Source: Lysobacteraceae bacterium 2PB
GTDB lineage: Bacteria > Pseudomonadota > Gammaproteobacteria > Xanthomonadales > Xanthomonadaceae
Direction: 5' to 3'
Assembly (NCBI GenBank): GCA_005502915.1
Contig: SCMT01000005.1
Span: 124,001 to 188,000 of the forward strand
DNA: 64,000 nt
The notes beneath the pieces are model-generated. The model made no database searches, was not told the DNA's origin, and was given only the letters and a program-made list of their open reading frames with translations. Both the position numbers and the translations under genes were made by a program. Positions 1 through 7,872 of this stretch are shown one piece after another; position 1 is the stretch's first letter; every line of letters begins with the position of its first letter.

Positions 1-93
1 CCAGAACAGCTTGAACACGAACTTCACGACCTTGATGACGAAATAAGCCGCGACGATGGCCAGGACGAGGCCGATCCAACCGAATTCAAGCAT
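1..93 (-). CDS. Small hydrophobic protein, N-terminal part only
   Basis: An ATG at 93 opens a reading frame that runs off the left edge of the window with no stop, giving 31 residues. They begin MLEFGWIGLVLAIVAAYFVI and are almost entirely hydrophobic with a few lysines, so this looks like a membrane segment starting near the N-terminus. The start lies 8 bases inside the 3' end of trhO, which suggests translational coupling. I do not recognise the family, and the rest of the gene is outside the window. Confidence 0.5.
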   Translation of the reverse strand, partial: MLEFGWIGLVLAIVAAYFVIKVVKFVFKLFW

Positions 94-850
94 GCGCGAC
101 GCCCCCGGAGGCGGAGATCGGCGCCGACACCGGCGCCAGGGAAGGATCGAGCGCCACGCGCCCGTCGAACACGAAGCAGGCGCCGTCGTAGCCGTGGCCA
201 CCCACGGCCTCGAAGTATCCGAGGATGCCGCCGTCGAGCTGCAGCACGTTGTCCATGCCTTGCGCGCGCATCCACAGCGCGGCCTTCTCGCAGCGGATGC
301 CGCCGGTGCAGAAGCTCACCACCGTCGCATCGTGCCAGGCATCGCGGCGCGCCAGCACGGCCTCCGGCAGCTCGGTGAAGTTGTCGATGGGCAGGGTTTC
401 CGCACCGGCGAACGTGCCGTGGGCGAACTCCTCGCGATTGCGCGTATCCAGCAGCACCAGCCGGCGTCCCGCGTCGTCGGCGCCCTGCGCCAGCCAGCGG
501 GACAGGTCCTGGGGCGACACCGCCGGCGCGCGGCCCTCGATCGGGGCGGCATCGGGCATGCGGAAGCTGATGATTTCCGGCTTGACCTTGGCCTTGAGTC
601 GGCCGAAGGGCTGCTCGGCGGAGTCGCTGGCCTTGACGATGATGTCGGCGAAACGCGAGTCGGCACGGAGGTCGGCGACGAAAGCATCGATATCGGCCGG
701 CGCACCGGCCAGAAACAGGTTGAGGCCCTCGCCCGCCACCAGGATCGTGCCGCGCAGCGACAGGGACTCGGCACGCGAGAACAACTGGTCGCACAGGACC
801 TGCGGCTCGTCGACGGGAACGAAGTGATAGGCGGCGATATTGCAGATCAT
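86..850 (-). CDS. trhO: tRNA uridine(34) 5-hydroxylase, rhodanese-like (TrhO/YceA)
   Basis: A 254-residue protein of the TrhO (YceA) family, which uses molecular oxygen to make 5-hydroxyuridine at wobble position 34 of certain tRNAs, the precursor of cmo5U/mcmo5U. The N-terminal third carries the acylphosphatase-like part (SLRGTILVAGEGLN), followed by a rhodanese domain with LDTRNREEF and the active-site loop FCTGGIRCEKA near residues 179-189, whose cysteine is conserved in the family. Length is slightly short because the C-terminal zinc-binding extension of long homologues appears absent. It is the last complete gene of the minus-strand run, 121 bp below the HD protein gene, and overlaps the small membrane protein gene downstream. 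Confidence 0.9.
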   Translation of the reverse strand: MICNIAAYHFVPVDEPQVLCDQLFSRAESLSLRGTILVAGEGLNLFLAGAPADIDAFVADLRADSRFADIIVKASDSAEQPFGRLKAKVKPEIISFRMPDAAPIEGRAPAVSPQDLSRWLAQGADDAGRRLVLLDTRNREEFAHGTFAGAETLPIDNFTELPEAVLARRDAWHDATVVSFCTGGIRCEKAALWMRAQGMDNVLQLDGGILGYFEAVGGHGYDGACFVFDGRVALDPSLAPVSAPISASGGVAHA

Positions 851-934
851 CCCGACATTCTACCGGCCGACCGACGCCCTCATACCAGCCGGACCATGCG
901 TCTGGCCAGGGATCGGCAGCACCTTGGCCTGTTC

Positions 935-976
935 TTCTCCCCCTGCGCGGGGGAAGGAGCCGCTGAGCGGTTCAAC
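935..976. repeat. REP-like palindromic element
   Basis: A tccccc/ggggga hairpin (938-954) is followed by aaggagccgctgagcggttcaac. The layout (C/G hairpin, then a short second palindrome, then ttcaac) matches the element at 46953-47012, so both probably belong to one REP family. On the minus strand it lies immediately downstream of the HD phosphohydrolase gene, and the TGA stop of that gene (972-974) lies inside it. It may also act as a terminator. Confidence 0.5.
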
Positions 977-1631
977 GCGCGGCGAGCGCGGCGGCCAGGT
1001 TGGCCCGGGCCCGGGCTTCGAGTCGCCCGTGGAAATGCTCGCTGAGGTAGATCCGCTCGGAGGCCAGCAGGCGCCTGAAGAACTGCCGACGCTTGATCCG
1101 GTACAGCCAGCGCGGCACGGCGCGGTACTCGTCGGCAATCTCGCGGTCGTAGGCGGCGAAGCGATCCGGGTCGGCGGCGAGGATGGCCATGTCGCAATCG
1201 AGGAAACGGCGCGTGTCTTCCGCATCAGCGCCCTCGCCGAGCGCGTCCCGGTCGATGGCGCCATGGCGCGCGGTCAGCAGGATCAGTTCGGACACGCGAC
1301 TCGCATCAATGGCGGTCGCAGGGTGCCATCGCGACAGGTGTTCGACTGCCAGACGGGCCGAGGCCGCTTCGTTGTCGCTGCGACCGGGTACGTAGACGGC
1401 GTCGTGGTAGAGCACCGCGAACAGCACTTCATCGGGCCGGTGCCAGCCCGGACCTTCGGCCACGTCGCGGTGATGACCCAGCACCTCCAGCACATGACCG
1501 AAGTGATGGTAGGCACGAGGTGGCTCGGCATAGGCCGCCTGGAGGGCGGCGAGCTGGTCTGCCGGCAGCTGGCCGAGCAGTCCGTCGCCGCCGATGTCGG
1601 CGACAGTCGCGTCCGGGGGCGGCGAAACCAC
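972..1631 (-). CDS. HD-type metal-dependent phosphohydrolase (COG4339-like)
   Basis: A 219-residue protein read from a GTG at 1631, chosen because it sits 2 bases after the stop of the diguanylate cyclase gene; the longer open frame upstream only shadows that gene. It has the predicted metal-dependent HD hydrolase pattern: YHHFGHV near residue 41, LYHDAVY near residue 71, and ELILLTARH further on, giving the usual His/Asp ligands. The substrate of this family is not established. Tight spacing implies co-translation with the cyclase, but the family is distinct from HD-GYP and EAL c-di-GMP phosphodiesterases, so a role in c-di-GMP turnover should not be assumed. Confidence 0.75.
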   Translation of the reverse strand: MVSPPPDATVADIGGDGLLGQLPADQLAALQAAYAEPPRAYHHFGHVLEVLGHHRDVAEGPGWHRPDEVLFAVLYHDAVYVPGRSDNEAASARLAVEHLSRWHPATAIDASRVSELILLTARHGAIDRDALGEGADAEDTRRFLDCDMAILAADPDRFAAYDREIADEYRAVPRWLYRIKRRQFFRRLLASERIYLSEHFHGRLEARARANLAAALAAR

Positions 1632-1633
1632 AG

Positions 1634-3415
1634 TCAGCGGTTGACCACCGACAGGCTCGGCGAACGGCGGGCGGAGCGATGGTCGGCAGCCGCTTCCGTG
1701 GTGTAGGCGCAGACGCGGTTGCGGCCTTCGTTCTTGGCGCGGTACAGCATCTGGTCGGCGTGCGACAGCAGGCGCGACAGGTCGTAGCCCGACTGCGCGG
1801 TCGAACTGACCCCGAAACTGCCTGTGACCACGAAGGAGTAACCGCAGTCGCGGGTATCGATCTGCGCCAGCTGGGCGCGGCAATCCTCGGCCAGTCGGGA
1901 AGCCCCCGCGAGGTCGATGCCGCGCAGCAGCACCGCGAATTCCTCGCCGCCGATGCGGCCGATGTAGTCGATCTTCCGGCAATGCGCCGAGCAGGTCTTG
2001 CCCACCTGCTTCAGCACCCAGTCGCCGGCGCCATGACCATAGGTGTCGTTGATCGCCTTGAAGTGGTCGAGATCGAACATGACCAGCGACGCCGGCTCCC
2101 CGGCCCGCGCCGCATCGACCAGCGCACGCTCCGACTTCTGCGTGAAGTAATGCCGGTTGCCGAGTCCGGTCAGCGAATCGGTCTGCGCCAGCTTCTTGAG
2201 CTGCTGCTGGTGGCGCTTGATCTGGAATGCCCAGAACACGATGCCCGCCAGCAGGATCGCCAGGAACAGCGTCGTCAGCTGCGCCTTCTGCGTGTTCTCC
2301 CGCTCCAGCCGCTGCTGCGCCTGCAGCAGCTCGATTTCCTTGTTCTTCTGCTGCGTCTCGTGACGCACGATCTCATACGCCAGCTCGCGCGCCTTGACGT
2401 CGCTCTGGTGCGCCATCTGCGACTCGGCGTAGCGCTTGTAGAGTTCGAGGGCGACCGTGCCCTTTTCCTTGTTCGCTTGAATGCGATACAGGGTTCGATA
2501 GGCAGTAACCAGCGCAGCGGATGAGGCCACCTGCTTGCCGTATGAAACCGCCTCGTTGGCATGGGCCTCGGCAGCGACGAAGTCCCCCGCCTCGAATTTC
2601 AGTTCCGACAAAACAGCCCTGAAATCAGAGATGAGCCACGGATACCTGGTGCTTTCGACCTCTTGAAGCGCTCCATCCATGAGGGCCAGGGCATCCTGCA
2701 ACTTCTGCTCTTTCGCCAACTTCTTCGCCAGGATGATCCTGACGAGGTTCGCGCCGATCGGCTCCTTCGCTTCCGCACATTGCTCAATGATGCGGCTGAT
2801 TGCTTCGTTGCTGTCGGAAACCCTGGAGAGCGCGAATTCCGAAGACAACCGAGCGTGACTTACACCGCAACGGATGCGTGCCGACGGACTGTCCTTGAGT
2901 ATTTCCTTTGCGTAGCGAAGCGCGATCTCGTGCTGCCCCATCTGATTGTAGATGACGGCCGCAGCACCCAGCCCTTCATGCCTGACCACCTTGCTGCGAA
3001 CAGAATTGCGAATCTCAAGCGAGCGCTCGAGATAACGCAAACCGGTGGTGAAGTCCCGATTGAGGGCGGCAGCATTCGCAACCAGCGAGCCGGCCCTGAA
3101 TTTCAAGGTCGGCTCGGCGTCGCCTTCGAAAAGGCGACGCGCGGTTTCAATTCCCGCCTTGATTTCATCCTTGTAAACGACTGCCTCGTAGGCACGCAGG
3201 TAGTCGTATCTCTGGAGCTGGGCAGGACTTGCCTCCTTTTTCCTCGACTCCATCTCCGCGAGCAATGCGGTGAATCGCGACGAGTCGGAGCTGCGGTATT
3301 TTTCCGCGCTGTTCAAAAGCGCATCGAAGGATGCGCCACTGCCCCCCTGCGCCACGGCAGACAGGGACATCGCGAACAACAGTGCGCCTGCAAACATCGC
3401 GCGGACAAAATCCAT
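1634..3415 (-). CDS. Membrane-bound diguanylate cyclase with periplasmic TPR-like sensor
   Basis: A 593-residue protein. Residues 1-22 form a signal peptide (ending SAVAQG); residues about 30-370 are helical repeats of the TPR kind, presumably periplasmic; a single membrane segment follows (TLFLAILLAGIVFWAFQI, about 380-400); a GGDEF domain occupies the C-terminal 170 residues. The active-site loop reads GGEEF, and the substrate-binding segment FDLDHFKAINDTYGHG is intact, so synthesis of c-di-GMP is expected. RKID lies exactly five residues before GGEEF, the canonical RxxD inhibitory site. The sensor half is markedly less G+C-rich than the GGDEF half. It starts 31 bp after the candidate borosin precursor gene, so they probably share a transcript. 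Confidence 0.88.
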   Translation of the reverse strand: MDFVRAMFAGALLFAMSLSAVAQGGSGASFDALLNSAEKYRSSDSSRFTALLAEMESRKKEASPAQLQRYDYLRAYEAVVYKDEIKAGIETARRLFEGDAEPTLKFRAGSLVANAAALNRDFTTGLRYLERSLEIRNSVRSKVVRHEGLGAAAVIYNQMGQHEIALRYAKEILKDSPSARIRCGVSHARLSSEFALSRVSDSNEAISRIIEQCAEAKEPIGANLVRIILAKKLAKEQKLQDALALMDGALQEVESTRYPWLISDFRAVLSELKFEAGDFVAAEAHANEAVSYGKQVASSAALVTAYRTLYRIQANKEKGTVALELYKRYAESQMAHQSDVKARELAYEIVRHETQQKNKEIELLQAQQRLERENTQKAQLTTLFLAILLAGIVFWAFQIKRHQQQLKKLAQTDSLTGLGNRHYFTQKSERALVDAARAGEPASLVMFDLDHFKAINDTYGHGAGDWVLKQVGKTCSAHCRKIDYIGRIGGEEFAVLLRGIDLAGASRLAEDCRAQLAQIDTRDCGYSFVVTGSFGVSSTAQSGYDLSRLLSHADQMLYRAKNEGRNRVCAYTTEAAADHRSARRSPSLSVVNR

Positions 3416-3446
3416 TTCTCACTCCAGAGTCATTTGGAACCGCCAA

Positions 3447-3734
3447 TTACTCCTGCACGGGCGAATCTTCTTCCGGCGCAGGAACGTCAGCACCATCATC
3501 TTCGCGCGAGGGAGCCTGCTCATCCTGGTCGGGGGCGAATACAAAGCAGAGCATCTGCTCCCGGCCATCCAGAACATCACCGATATGTTTCGAATCACGA
3601 GAACGAAGCGCGGCACGCTCCTGCTCCTTGATTTCGAACAACGAATCGATGGTCGATTCATACTCCGCGACCGACATCCTGGCCATCAGCGCATTGCTGC
3701 CCATCGACTCAAGAAACTGAATGACATTCGACAC
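3447..3734 (-). CDS. Candidate split-borosin precursor peptide (methyltransferase substrate)
   Basis: A 95-residue protein read from GTG at 3734, preceded by GGGGG six bases upstream; an in-frame TTG at 3869 would add 45 low-confidence residues. It starts MSNVIQFLESMGSNALM, continues as predicted short helices (VAEYESTIDSLFEI, EQERAALRSRD), then a hydrophobic stretch MLCFVFA at residues 61-67, and ends in a 28-residue tail rich in Asp, Glu and Pro. From memory, this parallels SonA of Shewanella oneidensis: an N-terminal FFxxLG helix, a small helical borosin-binding domain and a terminal beta-strand-like core (SYLVIS) that is backbone N-methylated. The position beside a SonM-like methyltransferase gene supports the call. 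No enzyme motif is visible. Function is inferred, not shown. Confidence 0.7.
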   Translation of the reverse strand: MSNVIQFLESMGSNALMARMSVAEYESTIDSLFEIKEQERAALRSRDSKHIGDVLDGREQMLCFVFAPDQDEQAPSREDDGADVPAPEEDSPVQE

Positions 3735-3881
3735 GTTGAGCCCCCATTTTCCAATAGATGTTTTACGAAGTTCGGACCGTTTGTCGGCCAAGCTGCCTGA
3801 TGCCGGTGCAGTGACGGGTCTGGGCATCGGACTCGATGCCGGACCCTCGCGAACCACATCATCCCCCAAGGCGACGCCCCG

Positions 3882-3919
3882 AGGCTAAGCCATGAGTCCG
3901 GAAAGATCAACCGGGTCAA
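3882..3919 (-). promoter_or_regulatory. Possible promoter for the borosin precursor gene
   Basis: Within the 263-bp gap between methyltransferase and precursor genes, the minus strand carries TTGATC (3910-3905), a 17-base spacer and TAGCCT (3887-3882); an overlapping TTGACC lies at 3919-3914. This would leave an untranslated leader of about 145 bases before the GTG. The match to the sigma-70 consensus is only moderate, so this is a candidate. A separate promoter would make sense if the substrate must be made in excess over the enzyme. Confidence 0.25.
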
Positions 3920-3997
3920 TGACATACGACACTGACCGCAGGATCATCCTGATGTTTGCGCGCCAATCCGACGGGCCGACCCTCCGGCGATCATGGC

Positions 3998-4819
3998 TTA
4001 TGCACCGGAATCCAGCCGGGCTTCGAGGCGGGCAAGTTTCGCCAGCATGGCCTCGTTGCGGGCCATGGGACGGGCTGGCGGCACCACCAGAGTGCTCTGC
4101 AGGTGGAGATCGGCGTCGACCAGGGCCGAGAGCGGCATCCGGTCCATGCGGGGCTCGACGATCGGCAGGGTCGCGGCTTCGTAGACGATGACTTCATGAT
4201 CGAGGGGATAGCCCTCGTCGACAAGCAATTCGATGAGCAGGCGCCGGTGCGCCGGACCAGTACCGAAGCGGGACACGCTGCGGTCGCCGGCCACGCCGAT
4301 CTGCCACAGGACCAGATAGGCGCTCGGATCCAGCCTGCGCTGGTAGAACATGAGCTGGCTCGCTTCGTAATGCTGGCAGCCGAACGTGCCGGGATCGATG
4401 CCCAGATCGGCGTAGAGGCAATCCTCGGCCGAAATGCCGGCATGCATCTCCGCATCGAATCCTTCGCGGCGTGCCTGCGCGATGGCATGGTGCGGCACCT
4501 GCGCGAAGACACCCGGGTGCCCGTAGAACACACCGCAGACGCGGTGGCCGGCGCGCACTTCCGCGAGCATCGCCTCGATCATTTCGCGATAGCTCCGCGT
4601 CCGCCGCTTGCCTTCGGCGTAGAACGGCTGGAGGCTTCGGGCATCCGCACGCATCTCCTGAACCCACCGTTCGACGATCGCATCGGAGACCAGGACGAAC
4701 ACGACATCGGCATGCTGGATCTCGCTGCGTGCGCGTGGCGTGACGTGGGCGCCCAGCATCATGCCGAGGCCGACCGCAACAAAACTCCCTGACGAACGCC
4801 CAGCGCCATGATCGGGCAT
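3998..4819 (-). CDS. Split-borosin-type peptide alpha-N-methyltransferase (SonM-like, tetrapyrrole methylase fold)
   Basis: A 273-residue SAM-dependent methyltransferase of the tetrapyrrole (corrin/porphyrin) methylase fold. Near the N-terminus is VGLGMMLGAHVT, then FYGHPGVF (residues 98-105), GISAEDCLYADLGIDPG (128-144) and QHYEASQ (149-155), which are the hallmarks of borosin methyltransferases rather than of CobA- or RsmI-type enzymes. Tyr67, Arg73, Tyr77 and Tyr99 fall where OphMA has Tyr66, Arg72, Tyr76 and Tyr98, the residues tied to amide N-methylation; this alignment is from memory. Unlike fungal OphMA it has no C-terminal core peptide, so the substrate should be a separate protein, plausibly the one encoded at 3447-3734. 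It starts 9 bp after the GNAT gene, with GAGG upstream of the ATG. Confidence 0.85.
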   Translation of the reverse strand: MPDHGAGRSSGSFVAVGLGMMLGAHVTPRARSEIQHADVVFVLVSDAIVERWVQEMRADARSLQPFYAEGKRRTRSYREMIEAMLAEVRAGHRVCGVFYGHPGVFAQVPHHAIAQARREGFDAEMHAGISAEDCLYADLGIDPGTFGCQHYEASQLMFYQRRLDPSAYLVLWQIGVAGDRSVSRFGTGPAHRRLLIELLVDEGYPLDHEVIVYEAATLPIVEPRMDRMPLSALVDADLHLQSTLVVPPARPMARNEAMLAKLARLEARLDSGA

Positions 4820-4828
4820 GGAAAAACC

Positions 4829-5407
4829 TCACGAAGACACTGGCGCCAAGGCCAAGGATGAAGCACGTCGAAGCCATTGCTGCGAAGTGAGCGTGCGCAC
4901 GACCATTCTCGAATCTTCAATCGCCGATGTCGAGAAGCCAATGCAGGAGAACAGCTCACTTGCCGCGACATTCCGGCTTCGATGCCGAGCCATCACCACA
5001 AGATCGATGCCGGGGCGTTCATGGCCGAAAATCGAATCGATCAGACCGGTCAAGAGCAACCTCCCCCGCCCGCGGCGCTGCATGCGCCGCAACAGCATGA
5101 TGCCGATTTCGACCGGGCCGAGGCCCGTTCCGCTCCGTGCTGCGGACATGATGCCCAGCGGCGAGATGCCCACGTCCTCTGCTGCATATGCAGCCCAATA
5201 TCGGACCCTTCCGGCTTCCTCCAGATTCAAGGCAAGTGCTTTCCTGAACTGGGCTTCCGCCGCCCCCCTCCCCATCACCGGTCCGATGTAGCGCATCACC
5301 TCCGGATCCGTGTACAGCGCGAGATAGAGGTCGAGGTCGTCCTCGCAGAGCAGGCGCGCCTTGACGCGAGGGGTTTCGAAGGAGAGGTCGGACGGGCCGG
5401 CGATCAC
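4829..5407 (-). CDS. GNAT-family N-acetyltransferase (RimJ/RimL-like)
   Basis: A 192-residue protein of the GNAT fold that transfers an acetyl group from acetyl-CoA to an amine. The start FETPRVKARLLCEDDLDLYLALYTDPEV is typical of the RimJ/RimL subgroup, and the acetyl-CoA pyrophosphate loop is seen as QRRGRGR near residue 110. The C-terminal part has a Cys-containing FSCIGF strand. It is the first gene of the minus-strand run and ends 9 bp before the candidate borosin methyltransferase, so they are almost certainly co-transcribed. It could tailor or neutralise the peptide product, but acetyltransferases of this type have many substrates, so that role is only inference. Confidence 0.8.
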   Translation of the reverse strand: MIAGPSDLSFETPRVKARLLCEDDLDLYLALYTDPEVMRYIGPVMGRGAAEAQFRKALALNLEEAGRVRYWAAYAAEDVGISPLGIMSAARSGTGLGPVEIGIMLLRRMQRRGRGRLLLTGLIDSIFGHERPGIDLVVMARHRSRNVAASELFSCIGFSTSAIEDSRMVVRTLTSQQWLRRASSLALAPVSS

Positions 5408-5643
5408 GCGAGGCTCGCGCGGCTGCCGGTGGACGAAGGGGCGATCGGTGCATCAGGGCGACGACGGGCGGCGTCGGGCGGCACCGGCGTGGACGGGGGT
5501 GCGATGGTCGGATGGGCGCGCATGGACCGGGCCTCTAATGTGGCGTGCGGGCACCTTAGCAGGCAGGGGCGCCCCTGCAAGCCTTGGCGTCACGGGTAGC
5601 GCCACCTACACTCGCGGCCACGCACGCTGCCCGGTGGCCCGCA

Positions 5644-6387
5644 ATGCCCTTCGTCCTCCTGTCGCTCGTCCTGCAGATCGCCTGCGCCGTGCACGTGATC
5701 CGCACCGGCCGGCCGATGTACTGGATCTTCCTGCTGCTGATCGGCTCGTACGTGGCGGTCGCGATCTATGTCTTCGCGGAGATCCTGCCGGGCCTGAAGG
5801 ACAACCGCGCCGCGCGGCGCGCGCTGCAGGGCGCACGCGACCGCATCGACCCGGAGCGGCACAAGCGCGCGGCATCGCGCCAGCTGGAAGTCGCCGATAC
5901 CCTGGAAAACCGCCAGCGCCTGGCCGACGAGAGCTACGACAGCGGCGATTACCAGCAGGCGGCAGAGTTGTATCGCTCCGGCCTGCGCGGCCTGTACGCG
6001 ACGGATCCGAACCTGATGCTGGGCCTGGCGAAATCGCAGTTCGCGCTGGACCTGCCGGGCGAGGCGCGACAGACCCTCGATGCGCTGATCGCGGCGAATC
6101 CCGCCTTCCGTTCGAGCGAAGGCCACCTGCTCTACGCGCGTTGCCTGGAGGCACTGGGCGACGTGCCCGGCGCGCTGCACGAATACGAGGCGCTGGTGGC
6201 GGGTTTCCCAGGCGAGGAGGCGCGCGTGCGCCACGGCCTGCTGCTCAAGCGCGAGGGCCGTGCCGCCGAAGCCGATGCCGTATTCGACGAGACCCTGCGC
6301 CGCTCGCGCGTCGCGCCGGGTTACTACCAGCGCGAACAGCGCGAGTGGATCGACCTGGCTTCACGCGAGCGCAGCCCTTCGCGTTGA
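5644..6387 (+). CDS. TPR-repeat membrane protein
   Basis: A 247-residue protein read from ATG at 5644; the longer open frame from 5584 adds residues with no hydrophobic start. Two membrane segments lie at the N-terminus (VLLSLVLQIACAVHVI and YWIFLLLIGSYVAVAIYVF), followed by a soluble region of TPR-like helices (LADESYDSGDYQQAAELYRSGL, LGLAKSQFALDLPGEARQTL, LYARCLEALGDVPGALHEYEAL). It probably acts as a membrane-anchored scaffold; no catalytic motif is seen. It is 76 bp upstream of tilS and may share a transcript with it. Confidence 0.7.
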   Translation: MPFVLLSLVLQIACAVHVIRTGRPMYWIFLLLIGSYVAVAIYVFAEILPGLKDNRAARRALQGARDRIDPERHKRAASRQLEVADTLENRQRLADESYDSGDYQQAAELYRSGLRGLYATDPNLMLGLAKSQFALDLPGEARQTLDALIAANPAFRSSEGHLLYARCLEALGDVPGALHEYEALVAGFPGEEARVRHGLLLKREGRAAEADAVFDETLRRSRVAPGYYQREQREWIDLASRERSPSR

Positions 6388-6463
6388 CGGAGAGGTCGCG
6401 ACGGCCTGCGTTCCCGACGGCTGCCGCAAAGCCACCGCCCAAGCCTTCGGCTAGCATGGCGGC

Positions 6464-7825
6464 ATGCCTCACCGCACGACGCCCTCCCCCGCGCCGAATT
6501 CACGGACGACCCTGCGGACGATCCCGCAGACGGTGGCGTCCCCGGTGCTGGTCGCGTGGAGCGGTGGCCTGGATTCGACCGTGCTGCTGCACCTGCTCGC
6601 ACAGGACGCCGAGGTGCGCGGACGCGGCCTGCGCGCGCTGCATGTCCACCATGGGCTGCACCCGGAGGCGGACGCGTGGGCGGCCCATTGCCAGATGCTT
6701 GCGCAGGCGTGGTCGCTGCCGCTCACCGTCGTCCGCGTCGACGTGCCGCGCGACAGCGGGCTCGGGCTGGAAGCGGCGGCGCGGCAGGCGCGGCGCGCGG
6801 CCTTCGCAGCGGAACTGCGCGACGGCGAATGCCTTGCGCTCGCGCAGCATCGCGACGACCAGGCGGAAACCTTCCTGCTGCGTGCCCTGCGCGCTTCCGG
6901 ACCCGATGGACTGGCCGCGATGCGCCCGTGGCGGGCATTCGCGAACGGCTGGATGTGGCGTCCGCTGCTCGACACGCCGCGCGCGGCGCTGCGCGCGCAT
7001 GCCGACCAGCACGACCTGCGCTGGATCGAGGACCCGAGCAACGCCGACCCGGGGTTCGACCGCAATTTCCTGCGCCTGCAGGTGATGCCCCTGCTGCGCG
7101 AACGCTGGCCGCACGCCGATGCGGCGCTGGCGCGCGCCGCGCAGCTGTCGGCCGAAGCCAGCGACATCCTCGGCGAACGCGACGGCGCGATCCTCGCCTC
7201 GGTGCGCGAGGAAGTCGGCTCCGGGCTGTCAATCGCGGCGCTGCGGCTGCTGTCGCCTGCCCGGCGCGCGCGGCTGTACCGCCACTGGGTGTCGACCCTC
7301 GGCTGGCCACCACTGCCGGCCGAAGGCATCGCGCGGATCGAGGCCGATCTGCTGGCGCCAGGCGAGGAAGCCCACGATCGCCTGCCCGGCTTCGCCTGGC
7401 ACGGCGTGGAGATCCGCCGCTGGCGCGATGCGCTGCATGCCGTCGACGGGAACCACGACCTGCCGAAGGGCTGGTCCTGCACATGGGACGGCAGCGCGCC
7501 GCTGGCGCTGCCCAATGGCGACACGCTGCGACTGGAAGGCGTCGCCCGCTTTCCGACGCCGCTGCGCGTGCATGCGCGCCAGGGCGGCGAGCGCATCCTG
7601 CTGCCCGAACGCGGGCCACGGCACCACAGTCTCAAGCATGTACTGCAGGAGATGGACATCGCCCCGTGGCATCGTTCGCGGATGCCGTTGCTGAGCACCG
7701 ACGACGGCACCCTGCTCGCGGCCGGCGACCGCATCCGCTCGGCCGGCTTCGACCTGTGGATGCAGGCCCAGGACGCGTGGCTGGTCTGGACACTGCGACG
7801 CGACGACGAAACCGCCGGGACGTGA
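6464..7825 (+). CDS. tilS: tRNA(Ile)-lysidine synthetase
   Basis: A 453-residue enzyme that uses ATP to attach lysine to C34 of tRNA-Ile (CAU), changing its codon from AUG to AUA. The PP-loop ATP-binding motif SGGLDS is at residues 33-38, followed by [14 protein letters not shown] and [11 protein letters not shown] typical of the N-type ATP pyrophosphatase domain. The middle TilS substrate domain and the C-terminal domain ([21 protein letters not shown]) are both present, and the length is close to the proteobacterial norm. It precedes xseB by 47 bp on the same strand. Confidence 0.93.
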   Translation: MPHRTTPSPAPNSRTTLRTIPQTVASPVLVAWSGGLDSTVLLHLLAQDAEVRGRGLRALHVHHGLHPEADAWAAHCQMLAQAWSLPLTVVRVDVPRDSGLGLEAAARQARRAAFAAELRDGECLALAQHRDDQAETFLLRALRASGPDGLAAMRPWRAFANGWMWRPLLDTPRAALRAHADQHDLRWIEDPSNADPGFDRNFLRLQVMPLLRERWPHADAALARAAQLSAEASDILGERDGAILASVREEVGSGLSIAALRLLSPARRARLYRHWVSTLGWPPLPAEGIARIEADLLAPGEEAHDRLPGFAWHGVEIRRWRDALHAVDGNHDLPKGWSCTWDGSAPLALPNGDTLRLEGVARFPTPLRVHARQGGERILLPERGPRHHSLKHVLQEMDIAPWHRSRMPLLSTDDGTLLAAGDRIRSAGFDLWMQAQDAWLVWTLRRDDETAGT

Positions 7826-7872
7826 CGCGGCCCCCTGTCGGCAGTCGCCATCACCCCTTACACTCCACCGCC

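Noticed and set aside
972-1982. Extending the HD protein upstream to 1982
   Set aside because: The extra 117 residues are antiframe sequence of the GGDEF gene; the GTG at 1631 fits the gene spacing.
3998-4819. Calling the methyltransferase a cobalamin or siroheme biosynthesis enzyme
   Set aside because: The fold is shared, but the FYGHPGVF, DLGIDPG and Tyr/Arg/Tyr pattern is that of borosin enzymes, and no tetrapyrrole gene is nearby.
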